From JAQGJA01 sp965651535 (GTDB taxonomy: Bacteria; Pseudomonadota; Alphaproteobacteria; Micavibrionales; SZUA-601): a DNA stretch of 9,544 nucleotides. Positions 1-5,693 of this stretch are shown piece by piece; position 1 is the first letter of the stretch; each line of letters starts with the position of its first letter. Below the pieces are notes generated by a model. The model saw only the letters and a list, made by a program, of their open reading frames with translations, was not told the origin of the DNA and ran no database searches. Made by a program: the position numbers and the translations under genes. The stretch covers positions 1 to 9,544 of the forward strand of contig CBFGSX010000054.1 of the NCBI GenBank assembly GCA_965651535.1, read 5' to 3'.

Positions 1-1015
1 TTGTAATCAGGTTCCCCGCCACCAGGCTGTTCAGCGTTATTGTATTCAAACTGATCGAGACAATCCCCGCGGCATCGAGCGTTACAAGTTCGTTTGACTG
101 GCTGATTGTATCCTGATTCAAATCTTGCCACACCAACAACGTGTTCCAGTCCGTATCCAGATTATTGATCACACCGTCGCTGTTTGAGTCCAGCTCCGCA
201 AGCATGGCAAAACCACTTGTTGTTGCATTACCGAAAAGCTCCGATTGACCATCAATGGTTCCATTGCTATTCAGGTCGCGAGCCAGCATTCCATCTTCGG
301 CTTTCACCCAACCCACGCGTTCAAGGAAATCATCCTCATCTGGGTCAAATACGAGGCCGCTTTCCAGTCCCCGTAAGTCAGCGTTGCCGTCGCGATCCAT
401 GTCCAGCGTCAACGGATCAACAAATGGCGGAGGATTCACAATTGATTCATTAACAGTAAAGATCACCGATGCCGCCGAGCCGATAAGTTGATCGGCAACA
501 GCAATCGCGGGATAGTTTGAATAAACTTGTGTATAGTCACGATCCTCTGCGATGTTTTCCCAATTTTCAGATGGGTCTTCCCAGTCGGGCAGGTCTTCGT
601 TGGAAATTCGTTCATCGTTTAAGTCAATAATGAGTTTCTGTTGAACGAGGGCATCTATAATCAAATCATCAATGACATCATTCATCTGCTCCATCGTGTA
701 ATTCTGATCCAAAGCCCATTCGGCAATTCGTATCCCCACCTCATTATTATACAAATCCTTGTAATCATCCGCTGCATCCGTATTGTCCCAATTCGTCAGA
801 TCGGACAAAACCTCCTTGATCTCACCGATTGTTCGTGTCGTTGTGCTACCCAGTTGAAAGGCCATAATTGCCGCCGTATGGGCATGAGCAATCGCATTGA
901 TCGTGGCCACATCAGTATAACCATTCCCATTCGCCAGCGCAGTTGCATGACGAGCGAAAAATTCCATCAGGATAGCTTGGCCGTTTCTTTTAACCAGTAG
1001 AGGCGCATCGGACAT
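1..1015 (-). CDS. Large calcium-binding protein with FrpC-like self-processing module; 3' end outside window
   Basis: The frame is open for 338 codons from the ATG at 1015 and runs off the window edge. AGGAG (1028-1024) lies 8 bases before the start. Residues about 35-130 are helical, with AHAH (44-47) and DLYNNEVGIRIAEW (87-100), resembling the DUF6973-type domain found in secreted proteins. Residues 200-325 resemble the self-processing module of Neisseria FrpC: DPLTLDMDRDG starts with an Asp-Pro pair at 200-201, followed by acidic loops at 205-214, 224-232, 247-259, 276-287 and 298-309, several EF-hand-like (D-x-N-x-N-G-x-I). In FrpC, calcium triggers cleavage of that Asp-Pro bond and an Asp-Lys isopeptide cross-link. 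No N-terminal signal peptide is visible, consistent with C-terminal type I secretion, but the C terminus is not seen. The start lies 5 bases after the preceding stop. It may be a toxin or adhesin; the exact role is unknown. Confidence 0.8.
   Translation of the reverse strand, partial: MSDAPLLVKRNGQAILMEFFARHATALANGNGYTDVATINAIAHAHTAAIMAFQLGSTTTRTIGEIKEVLSDLTNWDNTDAADDYKDLYNNEVGIRIAEWALDQNYTMEQMNDVIDDLIIDALVQQKLIIDLNDERISNEDLPDWEDPSENWENIAEDRDYTQVYSNYPAIAVADQLIGSAASVIFTVNESIVNPPPFVDPLTLDMDRDGNADLRGLESGLVFDPDEDDFLERVGWVKAEDGMLARDLNSNGTIDGQSELFGNATTSGFAMLAELDSNSDGVINNLDTDWNTLLVWQDLNQDTISQSNELVTLDAAGIVSISLNTITLNSLVAGNLIT
95..409 (-). repeat. Calcium-binding module, copy A (direct repeat of 2524-2838)
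   Basis: The 105 codons (residues 203-307 of the large protein) align without gaps to 2524-2838 in the same orientation. I count 97 identical residues and about 43 synonymous codon differences by hand. This copy uses more A/T-ending codons (TTA, GGA, GAT, AAT) than the other. Homology stops sharply on both sides: just after the Asp-Pro-Leu codons upstream and after the Gln-Ser codons downstream. Confidence 0.92.
413..418 (-). other. Codons of the candidate Asp-Pro self-cleavage site
   Basis: GAT CCG encodes Asp200-Pro201 of the large protein, directly before L-T-L-D-M-D-R-D-G. In FrpC the scissile Asp-Pro bond sits in the same place, at the N-terminal edge of the module and followed by a Leu-rich, Asp-rich loop. 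Position and context are seen here; cleavage is inferred. The second copy of the module (2524-2838) lacks this pair. Confidence 0.55.
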
Positions 1016-1020
1016 GGGGT

Positions 1021-1569
1021 TTACTCCTGTGTTTGAGAAGATTGGAGAACGAATGGGCGAAATTGTCCCTTAATTCGGACAAGTTCATTTGATTTCACGA
1101 TAATTGCGTTTTCGCTCTTGGTACAAATTGTATCGTCTTTAACTGATGGAAGTCTTGGATAACCTCCAATTCGTAACTGTAAATAATCTATTGTATAGGG
1201 CGGATAATAAAACACATAAGCGCGATACTGGTCACCGCTTATTTCATTATTGCGATACTTTACAAGCTGCATTTTCTTTGCATCTAATTTGAAATAATCC
1301 GCAATACTCTTTTTATAATCAGCAGGTGTGCCGACTGGAACTTCACAGACATATTGCCAATCGCCCGGCCATGCTTCTGAGACTTTGAATGAATAACCGG
1401 GCTTCACCCCCAACGGAAAATATTTTTGAAAGAATGCTTCATTCTCGGCATCTGGAAGAGGATCAGGAAAATCTCCATAGGAGCCCTTTGATAAATCCCA
1501 AACAATCAGCAGAAACAGCCCCAGAAATATACTTCCTATCGTGAGTAATGTCTTTTTAATCTTTGTCAT
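1021..1569 (-). CDS. Small membrane-anchored protein of unknown function (candidate immunity protein)
   Basis: I do not recognise the family. The protein has a Lys-rich N terminus and one hydrophobic segment (about residues 6-23, LLTIGSIFLGLFLLIVW), then about 155 mostly polar residues, so it should be inner-membrane anchored with a periplasmic domain. A cleaved signal peptide is less likely because no clear cleavage site follows. I prefer the ATG at 1569, because GGAG (1579-1576) sits 6 bases before it; an ATG at 1581 would add four residues (MEKE) and overlap the previous stop as TAATG. The gene lies between a 57-residue ORF and the large self-processing protein, whose ribosome-binding site is inside or just after this gene's end. 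Codon use is AT-rich compared with the flagellar genes. Size, anchoring and position suit an immunity protein, but this is inference. Confidence 0.75.
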   Translation of the reverse strand: MTKIKKTLLTIGSIFLGLFLLIVWDLSKGSYGDFPDPLPDAENEAFFQKYFPLGVKPGYSFKVSEAWPGDWQYVCEVPVGTPADYKKSIADYFKLDAKKMQLVKYRNNEISGDQYRAYVFYYPPYTIDYLQLRIGGYPRLPSVKDDTICTKSENAIIVKSNELVRIKGQFRPFVLQSSQTQE

Positions 1570-1575
1570 TTCTTT

Positions 1576-1579
1576 CTCC
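1576..1579 (-). promoter_or_regulatory. Ribosome binding site deciding the start at 1569
   Basis: GGAG read on the minus strand, with a 6-base spacer (AAAGAA) to the ATG at 1569. The upstream ATG at 1581 overlaps the preceding TAA and has no comparable site, so it could be used only by termination-reinitiation. Confidence 0.5.
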
Positions 1580-1580
1580 A

Positions 1581-1754
1581 TTAGTGAATAAATGCCGTGC
1601 GTCCAGCCACAGTGTTATTCTGAACAACACCTAGCGCAAGTTCTGCATATTCCGAACCCCATGATGCCAATGCACCATAGTAAGCTGTAATGTTCCCTGT
1701 GTTCACATATCCTTGAAGCTCGTCGATGCGTGTCTGATTCAAAACTAACGTCAT
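1581..1754 (-). CDS. 57-residue protein, translationally coupled; possible N-terminal fragment of a larger family
   Basis: The ATG at 1754 overlaps the TGA of the preceding gene as ATGA and has AGGAG 7 bases upstream, inside that gene. The TAA (1583-1581) shares its last A with a possible start of the next gene. The protein begins MTLVLNQTRIDELQGY and continues with an aromatic, helical stretch (AYYGALASWGSEYAELALGVV) before ending at residue 57. It has no signal peptide or cysteine. The sequence reads like the opening of a larger protein that stops early, so it may be the orphan 5' end of another copy of the large gene. It could equally be a genuine small protein, since both ends are tightly coupled to neighbours and the reading frame is clean. 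No function can be assigned. Confidence 0.6.
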   Translation of the reverse strand: MTLVLNQTRIDELQGYVNTGNITAYYGALASWGSEYAELALGVVQNNTVAGRTAFIH

Positions 1755-2482
1755 TTGCTTTCTCCTGTGATAGAGAGGTTGCTGGGCTTAATAGAAAATT
1801 TCTCAAGCAGATTATAAACCTTGTGTTGAATACTCCGCCACTCAGGAAGATGTTCACGAGAAAAGCTTATGCGATAGTCCATGGCATCCCTCCTGATATT
1901 CATTCGGCATCCTGGACTCGGGGTTCTTTTTACCAAAGCCCCTGTGCAGTAAATCAGTATTTTTGGGTCTTTATCGTCTTCAACATAGATGTCTTCAAAA
2001 TTACCACTACTGATTGCCGGGCTAGCCATATAGTAATAGAGTCCATGATAATCTCCTTTGAAAGCATAATTACTATATTCATCCTTTCGATTGATTTTTT
2101 TAGCGAATGATTTTGCATACGATAATGCAGGCGTAGATCCCAAGTTTCCGTTTATCAAAATCCTGATCTTGTTCGCGTGACCAAAATTCGTTTTCTCATA
2201 TTCTATTGTTTCTTTCGTTGCTCCATTCATATCAGGGTAATAGGCACGGATGCCTAGAGTTTGTTCTTTCCTATTCATCTCCGTATAAGGAAACGTAAAA
2301 TAATTCCTTGGTATCCAGTATTCCTGTTCTCGCAACACAACATGAACAGGTGTTTCGTCCGTCGTCTTATGCGGATAGGTCAGCACAAATATCCGCCACA
2401 TGCGAAGATGCCAGACGAAAGCGACGCTCAGAATAACAACCGCCACACACGACCAAAGGATGATTTTAGACTTCTTGCTCAT
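1751..2482 (-). CDS. Membrane-anchored periplasmic protein (candidate immunity protein)
   Basis: From the ATG at 2482 the protein has 243 residues: a short basic N terminus, a transmembrane helix (about residues 7-24, IILWSCVAVVILSVAFVW), then a periplasmic domain. A TTG at 2500 would add six residues, but the bases between (GAGAGGGA) form a good ribosome-binding site for the ATG. Visible features include a Y-W-I-P-R-N-Y segment (about 55-61), YPDMNG (about 82-87), and a C-terminal part with CTGALVKRTPSPGC followed by LPEWRSIQ. I recall this general plan (IPRNY-like strand, Cys-x-Pro-x-Cys-like turn, L-x-x-W-x-x-I helix) from small anchored proteins beside effector genes, but cannot name a family. 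It follows the truncated calcium-binding module and overlaps the next gene by ATGA. Codon use is AT-rich. Confidence 0.75.
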   Translation of the reverse strand: MSKKSKIILWSCVAVVILSVAFVWHLRMWRIFVLTYPHKTTDETPVHVVLREQEYWIPRNYFTFPYTEMNRKEQTLGIRAYYPDMNGATKETIEYEKTNFGHANKIRILINGNLGSTPALSYAKSFAKKINRKDEYSNYAFKGDYHGLYYYMASPAISSGNFEDIYVEDDKDPKILIYCTGALVKRTPSPGCRMNIRRDAMDYRISFSREHLPEWRSIQHKVYNLLEKFSIKPSNLSITGESK

Positions 2483-2496
2483 TTTTACATTCCCTC

Positions 2497-2853
2497 TCAA
2501 TTATTGAATTGTCTATAGCTAACGGATTGCCCGATACCGTCCTGGTTCAGATCCTGCCAAACCAACAGCGTATTCCAGTCGGCATCGAGATTATTGATCA
2601 CATTGTCGCTGTTTGAATCCAGCTCCGCCAGCATGGCGAAGCCGCTTGTGGTCGCGTTGCCGAAGAGTTCCGATTGATCGTCGATGGTTCCGTTGCTGTT
2701 CAGGTCGCGCGCCAGCATCCCGTCCTCGGCCTTCACCCAGCCCACGCGCTCGAGGAACCCGTCCTCGTCGGGGTCGAAGATCACGCCGCTCTCCAGCCCG
2801 CGCAGATCGGCGTTGCCGTCGCGATCCATGTCCAGCGTCCGAGATATCAACAT
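2497..2853 (-). CDS. Orphan, truncated copy of the self-processing/calcium-binding module
   Basis: 118 residues from the ATG at 2853, which has AAGGG 8 bases upstream; the frame is open back to a TTG at 2889. Residues 6-110 match residues 203-307 of the large protein at 1-1015, with 97 of 105 identical. The match begins just after the place of the Asp-Pro-Leu, so the candidate cleavage site is missing, and ends at Gln-Ser. Eight unrelated residues (VSYRQFNN) and a TGA follow, so the last calcium loop loses its closing Glu. There is no secretion or membrane signal. It may be a remnant of an older, larger gene or an orphan cassette that can be exchanged by recombination. Codon use is GC-rich like the flagellar genes, unlike the rest of the block. 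It begins just after the fliR stop (2892). Confidence 0.65.
   Translation of the reverse strand: MLISRTLDMDRDGNADLRGLESGVIFDPDEDGFLERVGWVKAEDGMLARDLNSNGTIDDQSELFGNATTSGFAMLAELDSNSDNVINNLDADWNTLLVWQDLNQDGIGQSVSYRQFNN
2524..2838 (-). repeat. Calcium-binding module, copy B (direct repeat of 95-409)
   Basis: Same length and reading frame as copy A. Of about 43 synonymous codon differences, roughly 35 are richer in G/C in this copy. The amino-acid changes are L-V, V-I, D-G, G-D, G-N, T-A, T-G and S-G. Just upstream both copies share GTTGAT, but the distance from it to the block is 6 bases in A and 7 in B, so homology may once have extended further and been broken by an indel. Confidence 0.92.
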
Positions 2854-2861
2854 CAAAAATT

Positions 2862-2866
2862 CCCTT
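2862..2866 (-). promoter_or_regulatory. Ribosome binding site for the truncated module
   Basis: AAGGG on the minus strand with an 8-base spacer to the ATG at 2853. It favours 2853 over the TTG at 2889, which has no such site apart from the end of fliR. Confidence 0.4.
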
Positions 2867-2891
2867 TGTAGACGACAGATGACAACCAATA

Positions 2892-3662
2892 TTATCCTGT
2901 CGAGAAAATCGCCATCCAGGCTTCCTGATACTCATCCAGGAAGTAAAGCATCATGGCCGATATGGCGACCATCAGCAGCGCAAGCCCTGCCAGAATCTTG
3001 AGCGGCAGCGAGATCATGAAAACCTGAATCTGCGGCACCAGACGTGCGATCAGGCCCATCGCAAGAAAAACACCCAGCGACACAATCACAAACGGCGCGG
3101 CGATGCGAAAACCTACTGAAAAACTCTCGCCAAGATAACGCGCCATCGTCTCGCTCATATCGCCAACGGGGACTCCCCCGCCGACAGAAAAAAGCCGATA
3201 GCTGTCGAGAATACCCAAAATCAGCATATGGTGCAGATCGGTAACGAAAATCAACACTACTGACAAAATCGACAAAAGCCCGGTAATCACCGTCATTTGG
3301 CTGGCCTGTTGCGGGTTGAACACGAAAGCGTTGGACAGCGAGGTGGTATGCGCCACAATCACCCCGGCAAGGTTGAGCGCGTTGATGATAATCTGTGACA
3401 TGATGCCGATGAAAATGCCGATCAACAATTCCTTGGTCAGCAGCAAGGCGAAGGCTACCGGCGAACCGGGCATCATCGGCAGGTAACGCTGCGCCACGGG
3501 GGTCAACAGCAACGCCATCGCCAGACCCAGATAAAGCCGCACCTGCATCGGGACGGTAGAATCGCTGAACCCCGGCAGGATCATCAACGCCCCGCCCAGA
3601 CGCGCGAACACGATCAGAAAGCTGAAAACCTGCGTGGTGATAAATGCGTCGAGCGGGTTCAT
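2892..3662 (-). CDS. fliR: Flagellar export gate protein FliR
   Basis: FliR is an integral inner-membrane protein of the flagellar type III export gate, where it assembles with FliP and FliQ at the centre of the MS ring. The 256 residues are within the usual size and almost entirely hydrophobic helices. They include the N-terminal FLIVFARLGGALMILPGF segment, a conserved LTKELLIGIFIGIM stretch, and a C-terminal QIQVFMISLPLKILAGLALL stretch that matches the family. It starts at an ATG 10 bases after fliQ and forms the last flagellar gene of this operon. In many alphaproteobacteria flhB comes next; here the accessory block begins instead, within a few bases of the TAA. The gene looks intact. Confidence 0.95.
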   Translation of the reverse strand: MNPLDAFITTQVFSFLIVFARLGGALMILPGFSDSTVPMQVRLYLGLAMALLLTPVAQRYLPMMPGSPVAFALLLTKELLIGIFIGIMSQIIINALNLAGVIVAHTTSLSNAFVFNPQQASQMTVITGLLSILSVVLIFVTDLHHMLILGILDSYRLFSVGGGVPVGDMSETMARYLGESFSVGFRIAAPFVIVSLGVFLAMGLIARLVPQIQVFMISLPLKILAGLALLMVAISAMMLYFLDEYQEAWMAIFSTG

Positions 3663-3672
3663 GTCCCGCCCC

Positions 3673-3939
3673 CTATTCGCCCTTGACGATGCGATCGGCC
3701 AGAATAGCCATGAACTCGCTCATTTCCTGTCCCATATAGGGCATGAATATATAAAGCGCGAGAAAGATGGCGATAATTTTCGGCACATAGGACAGCGTCA
3801 TTTCCTGAATCTGGGTCAGAGCCTGTATCAGAGAGACGATCAAGCCCACGCACAAGCCGATCAGCATCACCGGTGCGGCAATTTTAAGCGTCAGCCAGAT
3901 GGCGTCGCGGCAGAGGTCAAGAATTTGGATCCCGTCCAT
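3673..3939 (-). CDS. fliQ: Flagellar export gate protein FliQ
   Basis: FliQ is a small two-helix membrane protein of the flagellar export gate, present in several copies around FliP and FliR. The 88 residues are the standard length. Two hydrophobic helices are seen, about residues 15-40 (TLKIAAPVMLIGLCVGLIVSL) and 50-72 (VPKIIAIFLALYIFM), separated by the conserved Q-x-L-T-Q-I-Q-E-M-T loop. The ATG at 3939 has only a close AGGG before it. It is separated from fliE by a 124-base gap containing two strong hairpins, so its expression may be uncoupled from the upstream genes, while fliR follows 10 bases later. Confidence 0.95.
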   Translation of the reverse strand: MDGIQILDLCRDAIWLTLKIAAPVMLIGLCVGLIVSLIQALTQIQEMTLSYVPKIIAIFLALYIFMPYMGQEMSEFMAILADRIVKGE

Positions 3940-3982
3940 GGCCCTATTGTGGCAGCATAAGGAAGAAAATCAAGAGACTTGC

Positions 3983-4054
3983 CGTCATTGCGGCGAAAGC
4001 CGCAATCCTTGCGCTGAAATTGCCCGAGGATGGCGGGTCAAGCCCGCCATGACG
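3983..4054 (-). repeat. Intergenic double-hairpin (palindromic) element between fliE and fliQ
   Basis: Outer ends CGTCAT (3983-3988) and ATGACG (4049-4054) are inverted repeats. Inside are two perfect hairpins: ATTGCGGC/GCCGCAAT (3987-3994 with 3999-4006, loop GAAA) and ATGGCGGG/CCCGCCAT (4030-4037 with 4043-4050, loop TCAAG). The wording resembles the dispersed intergenic repeats common in alphaproteobacterial genomes (GTCAT...GCGGG...TCAAGCCCGC). It has no poly-T tract on either side, so it is not a classic terminator, but it could stabilise mRNA or tune expression between fliE and fliQ-fliR. Strand is nominal because the element is near-symmetric. Confidence 0.7.
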
Positions 4055-4063
4055 AGAAATGTC

Positions 4064-4390
4064 TTAAACCTGCATCCGGCTGATGGTGTTATAAGCTTCG
4101 ATCATCTTGTCGCGCATGGCTACAAACAGGTTCAGCGACATTTCGGCGTTATGGGTCGCCTGGATCACGTCGGTCAGATCGGCTTTTCCGATTACGGCGC
4201 TGGCAGAAGTTTTCTCATTGACCTTCTGGGCCTCGACGACTTTTTCAGCCGCGCCCTTGAGGACGTCGCCGAACGACACGCCGCCCTTGTCGGCGGTCTG
4301 GTCGAGAATGCCGCCCGAGCCGCCCATTGATCCGGTCTGGGACGCGGCCTTATAGGCACCGAGGGCGGAAGCGGGATTGATCGTGCTCAT
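4064..4390 (-). CDS. fliE: Flagellar hook-basal body protein FliE
   Basis: FliE joins the MS ring to the proximal rod and is exported early through the type III apparatus. The 108 residues have the normal size. The N-terminal 35 residues are Gly/Ser/Ala-rich and probably flexible; the rest is helical and carries the family's features: F-G-D-V-L near 40, a central D-L-T-D-V-I-Q-A-T-H-N-A-E-M-S-L-N-L-F helix, and the C-terminal RDKMIEAYNTISRMQV that marks FliE. The ATG at 4390 has AGGAGAG 6 bases upstream, and the gap from flgC is 19 bases, so the two are surely cotranscribed. It is followed by the double-hairpin repeat rather than directly by fliQ. Confidence 0.95.
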   Translation of the reverse strand: MSTINPASALGAYKAASQTGSMGGSGGILDQTADKGGVSFGDVLKGAAEKVVEAQKVNEKTSASAVIGKADLTDVIQATHNAEMSLNLFVAMRDKMIEAYNTISRMQV

Positions 4391-4409
4391 AATTCACTCT
4401 CCTCTTAGA

Positions 4410-4829
4410 TTACTGGCGGGACCGCAACATGTCGATGGATTTCATCAGCATGGAACGGCTCAGTTCGATAGCCCCCAGATTGGCTTCGTAGGAACGCTGC
4501 GCCTCGCGCATATCCATTGTTTCAATCAGGGTATTAACATTCGGTAATCGCACATAGCCACGCTCGTCGGCAGCCGGGTGCGCGGGATCGTATTTCAGGC
4601 GGAAATCCGACTTCTGGTCGCGCGCGATGCGATCCACGGCGACTTTCTCGATGCCGCGCGCACGATCCAGCTCGGACTTGAAGGAAATCGTCTTGCGGCG
4701 ATAAGGTTCTTCGTTGGGCGTTCCCGGCGAAGTTTCGCTATTGGCGAGGTTCTCCGTGATCACGCGCATCCGCATGCCTTGGGCTTTCATGCCGCTGGCC
4801 GAGATGTTCATCGAGTCCAAAAGTTCCAT
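4410..4829 (-). CDS. flgC: Flagellar proximal rod protein FlgC
   Basis: FlgC is one of the proximal rod subunits that cross the periplasm between the MS ring and the distal rod. The 139 residues match the usual length. The N-terminal rod signature is present (S-G-M-K-A-Q-G-M-R-M-R-V-I-T-E-N-L-A-N), followed by the FlgC-specific YDPAHPAADERGYV at about 80-93 and LPNVNTLIETMDM. The C-terminal helix (RSYEANLGAIELSRSMLMK) is the typical rod/hook interaction helix. No signal peptide is present, as expected for type III export. A GGGAGAAG ribosome-binding site precedes the ATG; flgB ends 16 bases upstream and fliE starts 19 bases downstream. Confidence 0.96.
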   Translation of the reverse strand: MELLDSMNISASGMKAQGMRMRVITENLANSETSPGTPNEEPYRRKTISFKSELDRARGIEKVAVDRIARDQKSDFRLKYDPAHPAADERGYVRLPNVNTLIETMDMREAQRSYEANLGAIELSRSMLMKSIDMLRSRQ

Positions 4830-4845
4830 CGTTCTTCTCCCTTAC

Positions 4846-5271
4846 CTATTGGCGCCCGATTGCTGTGCGCAGCAAATCCAGATTCTTGGAATAGATATTC
4901 GTGACCAGCTGATAATCGATCGCCGTCTGCGAAGCATTGATCATCTGTTCCTCGATGTTCACGCTGTTTTCCGACGGGGTGACGTCATAGGTGCGGCGCA
5001 CCTTGTCGCCCGACTCGCGGCGGTCGATCAGCGTGCGGTGCGCGAAATGCGCGTCGCTGGTCTTGGATACGGCCAACTTCTCGCCTTGCGCCAAAGGCTG
5101 GCGGTTTGAAAACGCAGCCATGGTCTGGCGGAAATCGGGGGTCTTGACGTCGTGGGCCTTGTAGCCGGGCGTGTTCGCCTGCGTCAGGTTCTGGGCGATG
5201 ACACGCTGGCGCACCTGAAGATATTCCATCTTCTGAGCCAGCCCGTTCATCAAAGCAAGGTTTTCCAACAT
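4846..5271 (-). CDS. flgB: Flagellar proximal rod protein FlgB
   Basis: FlgB is the rod subunit nearest the MS ring and partners FlgC. From the ATG at 5271 it has 141 residues, the usual length. The sequence shows the rod signature QRVIAQNLTQANTPGYKA (about 23-40), the TPDF motif and the C-terminal NSVNIEEQM segment followed by a long helix (YQLVTNIYSKNLDLL). The open frame continues upstream to 5397, but those 42 residues are Cys/Trp/Arg-rich, do not match FlgB and overlap the divergent gene. AAGGA with a 7-base spacer marks 5271 as the start. It is the first gene of the minus-strand flagellar operon. The divergent gene starts only 41 bases away, so the promoter must lie in that gap or inside the neighbour. 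Confidence 0.95.
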   Translation of the reverse strand: MLENLALMNGLAQKMEYLQVRQRVIAQNLTQANTPGYKAHDVKTPDFRQTMAAFSNRQPLAQGEKLAVSKTSDAHFAHRTLIDRRESGDKVRRTYDVTPSENSVNIEEQMINASQTAIDYQLVTNIYSKNLDLLRTAIGRQ

Positions 5272-5312
5272 TCTTCTATCCTTTCCATTCGGGTCGTTGT
5301 AGGCTCGTTGCC

Positions 5313-5654
5313 ATGGCCGACAGACCACCCGATGACAATATAAGCAAGAACCGTGCCAGACCGGTGGCCGCGGCCATTCAGAATGATAATAAGTCATTGG
5401 AATTACCCAAAGTTATTGCTGCGGGGCGCGGCAAATGGGCCGAGCAAATCCTAGAGCTGGCCTTTGCCAATGGGATCAAAGTGCGCGAGGACCCCGCCTT
5501 GGCCGAAATTCTGGCCTCCATCGAGCTGGACAGCCCGATCCCGACCGAGGCCATCATGGCCGTCGCCGAGATTTTGGCCTATGTCTACGAAGCCGAAGGC
5601 CTGACGCGGCCCGATCCGGCCACACCGTTCACCCTGCCTGAGAAGAAAGCATAG
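5313..5654 (+). CDS. Stand-alone FlhB C-terminal-domain-like protein (FhlB/YlqH type)
   Basis: The 113 residues match the cytoplasmic C-terminal domain of FlhB/EscU export-switch proteins without the membrane part. LPKVIAAGRGKWAEQILEL (32-50) followed by A-x-x-x-G-I-K-V-R-E-D-P-A-L-A and IPTEAIMAVAEILAYVY is the hallmark of the family. The NPTH autocleavage tetrapeptide of full FlhB is missing, and the first 30 residues are basic and probably unstructured. Stand-alone versions are known in other flagellated bacteria and can partly stand in for the FlhB C-terminal domain, so it may help substrate selection in export. It starts 41 bases from flgB in the opposite direction and runs toward fliO-fliP. 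The ribosome-binding site is weak. It matters more here because full-length flhB is not in its common place after fliR. Confidence 0.85.
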   Translation: MADRPPDDNISKNRARPVAAAIQNDNKSLELPKVIAAGRGKWAEQILELAFANGIKVREDPALAEILASIELDSPIPTEAIMAVAEILAYVYEAEGLTRPDPATPFTLPEKKA

Positions 5655-5693
5655 TGGCTTTACACAACGCTCCGTTGGTGTAGCGTAGATTTC

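Noticed and set aside
184..453. Plus-strand ORF with a sister at 2613-2882
   Set aside because: The two resemble each other only because both are antisense to the duplicated module. They have no ribosome-binding site and no reading-frame constraint of their own.
1730..2110. 126-codon plus-strand ORF
   Set aside because: It is antisense to the anchored protein gene, which has a better start, a ribosome-binding site and coupled neighbours.
1..2853. Mobile element as carrier of the accessory block
   Set aside because: I found no transposase, integrase, tRNA attachment site or terminal inverted repeats in the window. The only repeats are the two module copies, so foreign origin rests on base composition alone.
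5272..5397. Upstream extension of flgB to 5397
   Set aside because: The extra 42 residues do not fit FlgB, overlap the divergent FlhB-like gene, and the ATG at 5271 has a good ribosome-binding site.
5655..5693. Possible promoter before fliO (TTTACA with TAGCGT; GG...GC spacing for sigma-54)
   Set aside because: The -10 is poor and the sigma-54 spacing does not fit. The gene is more simply read from the FlhB-like gene upstream.
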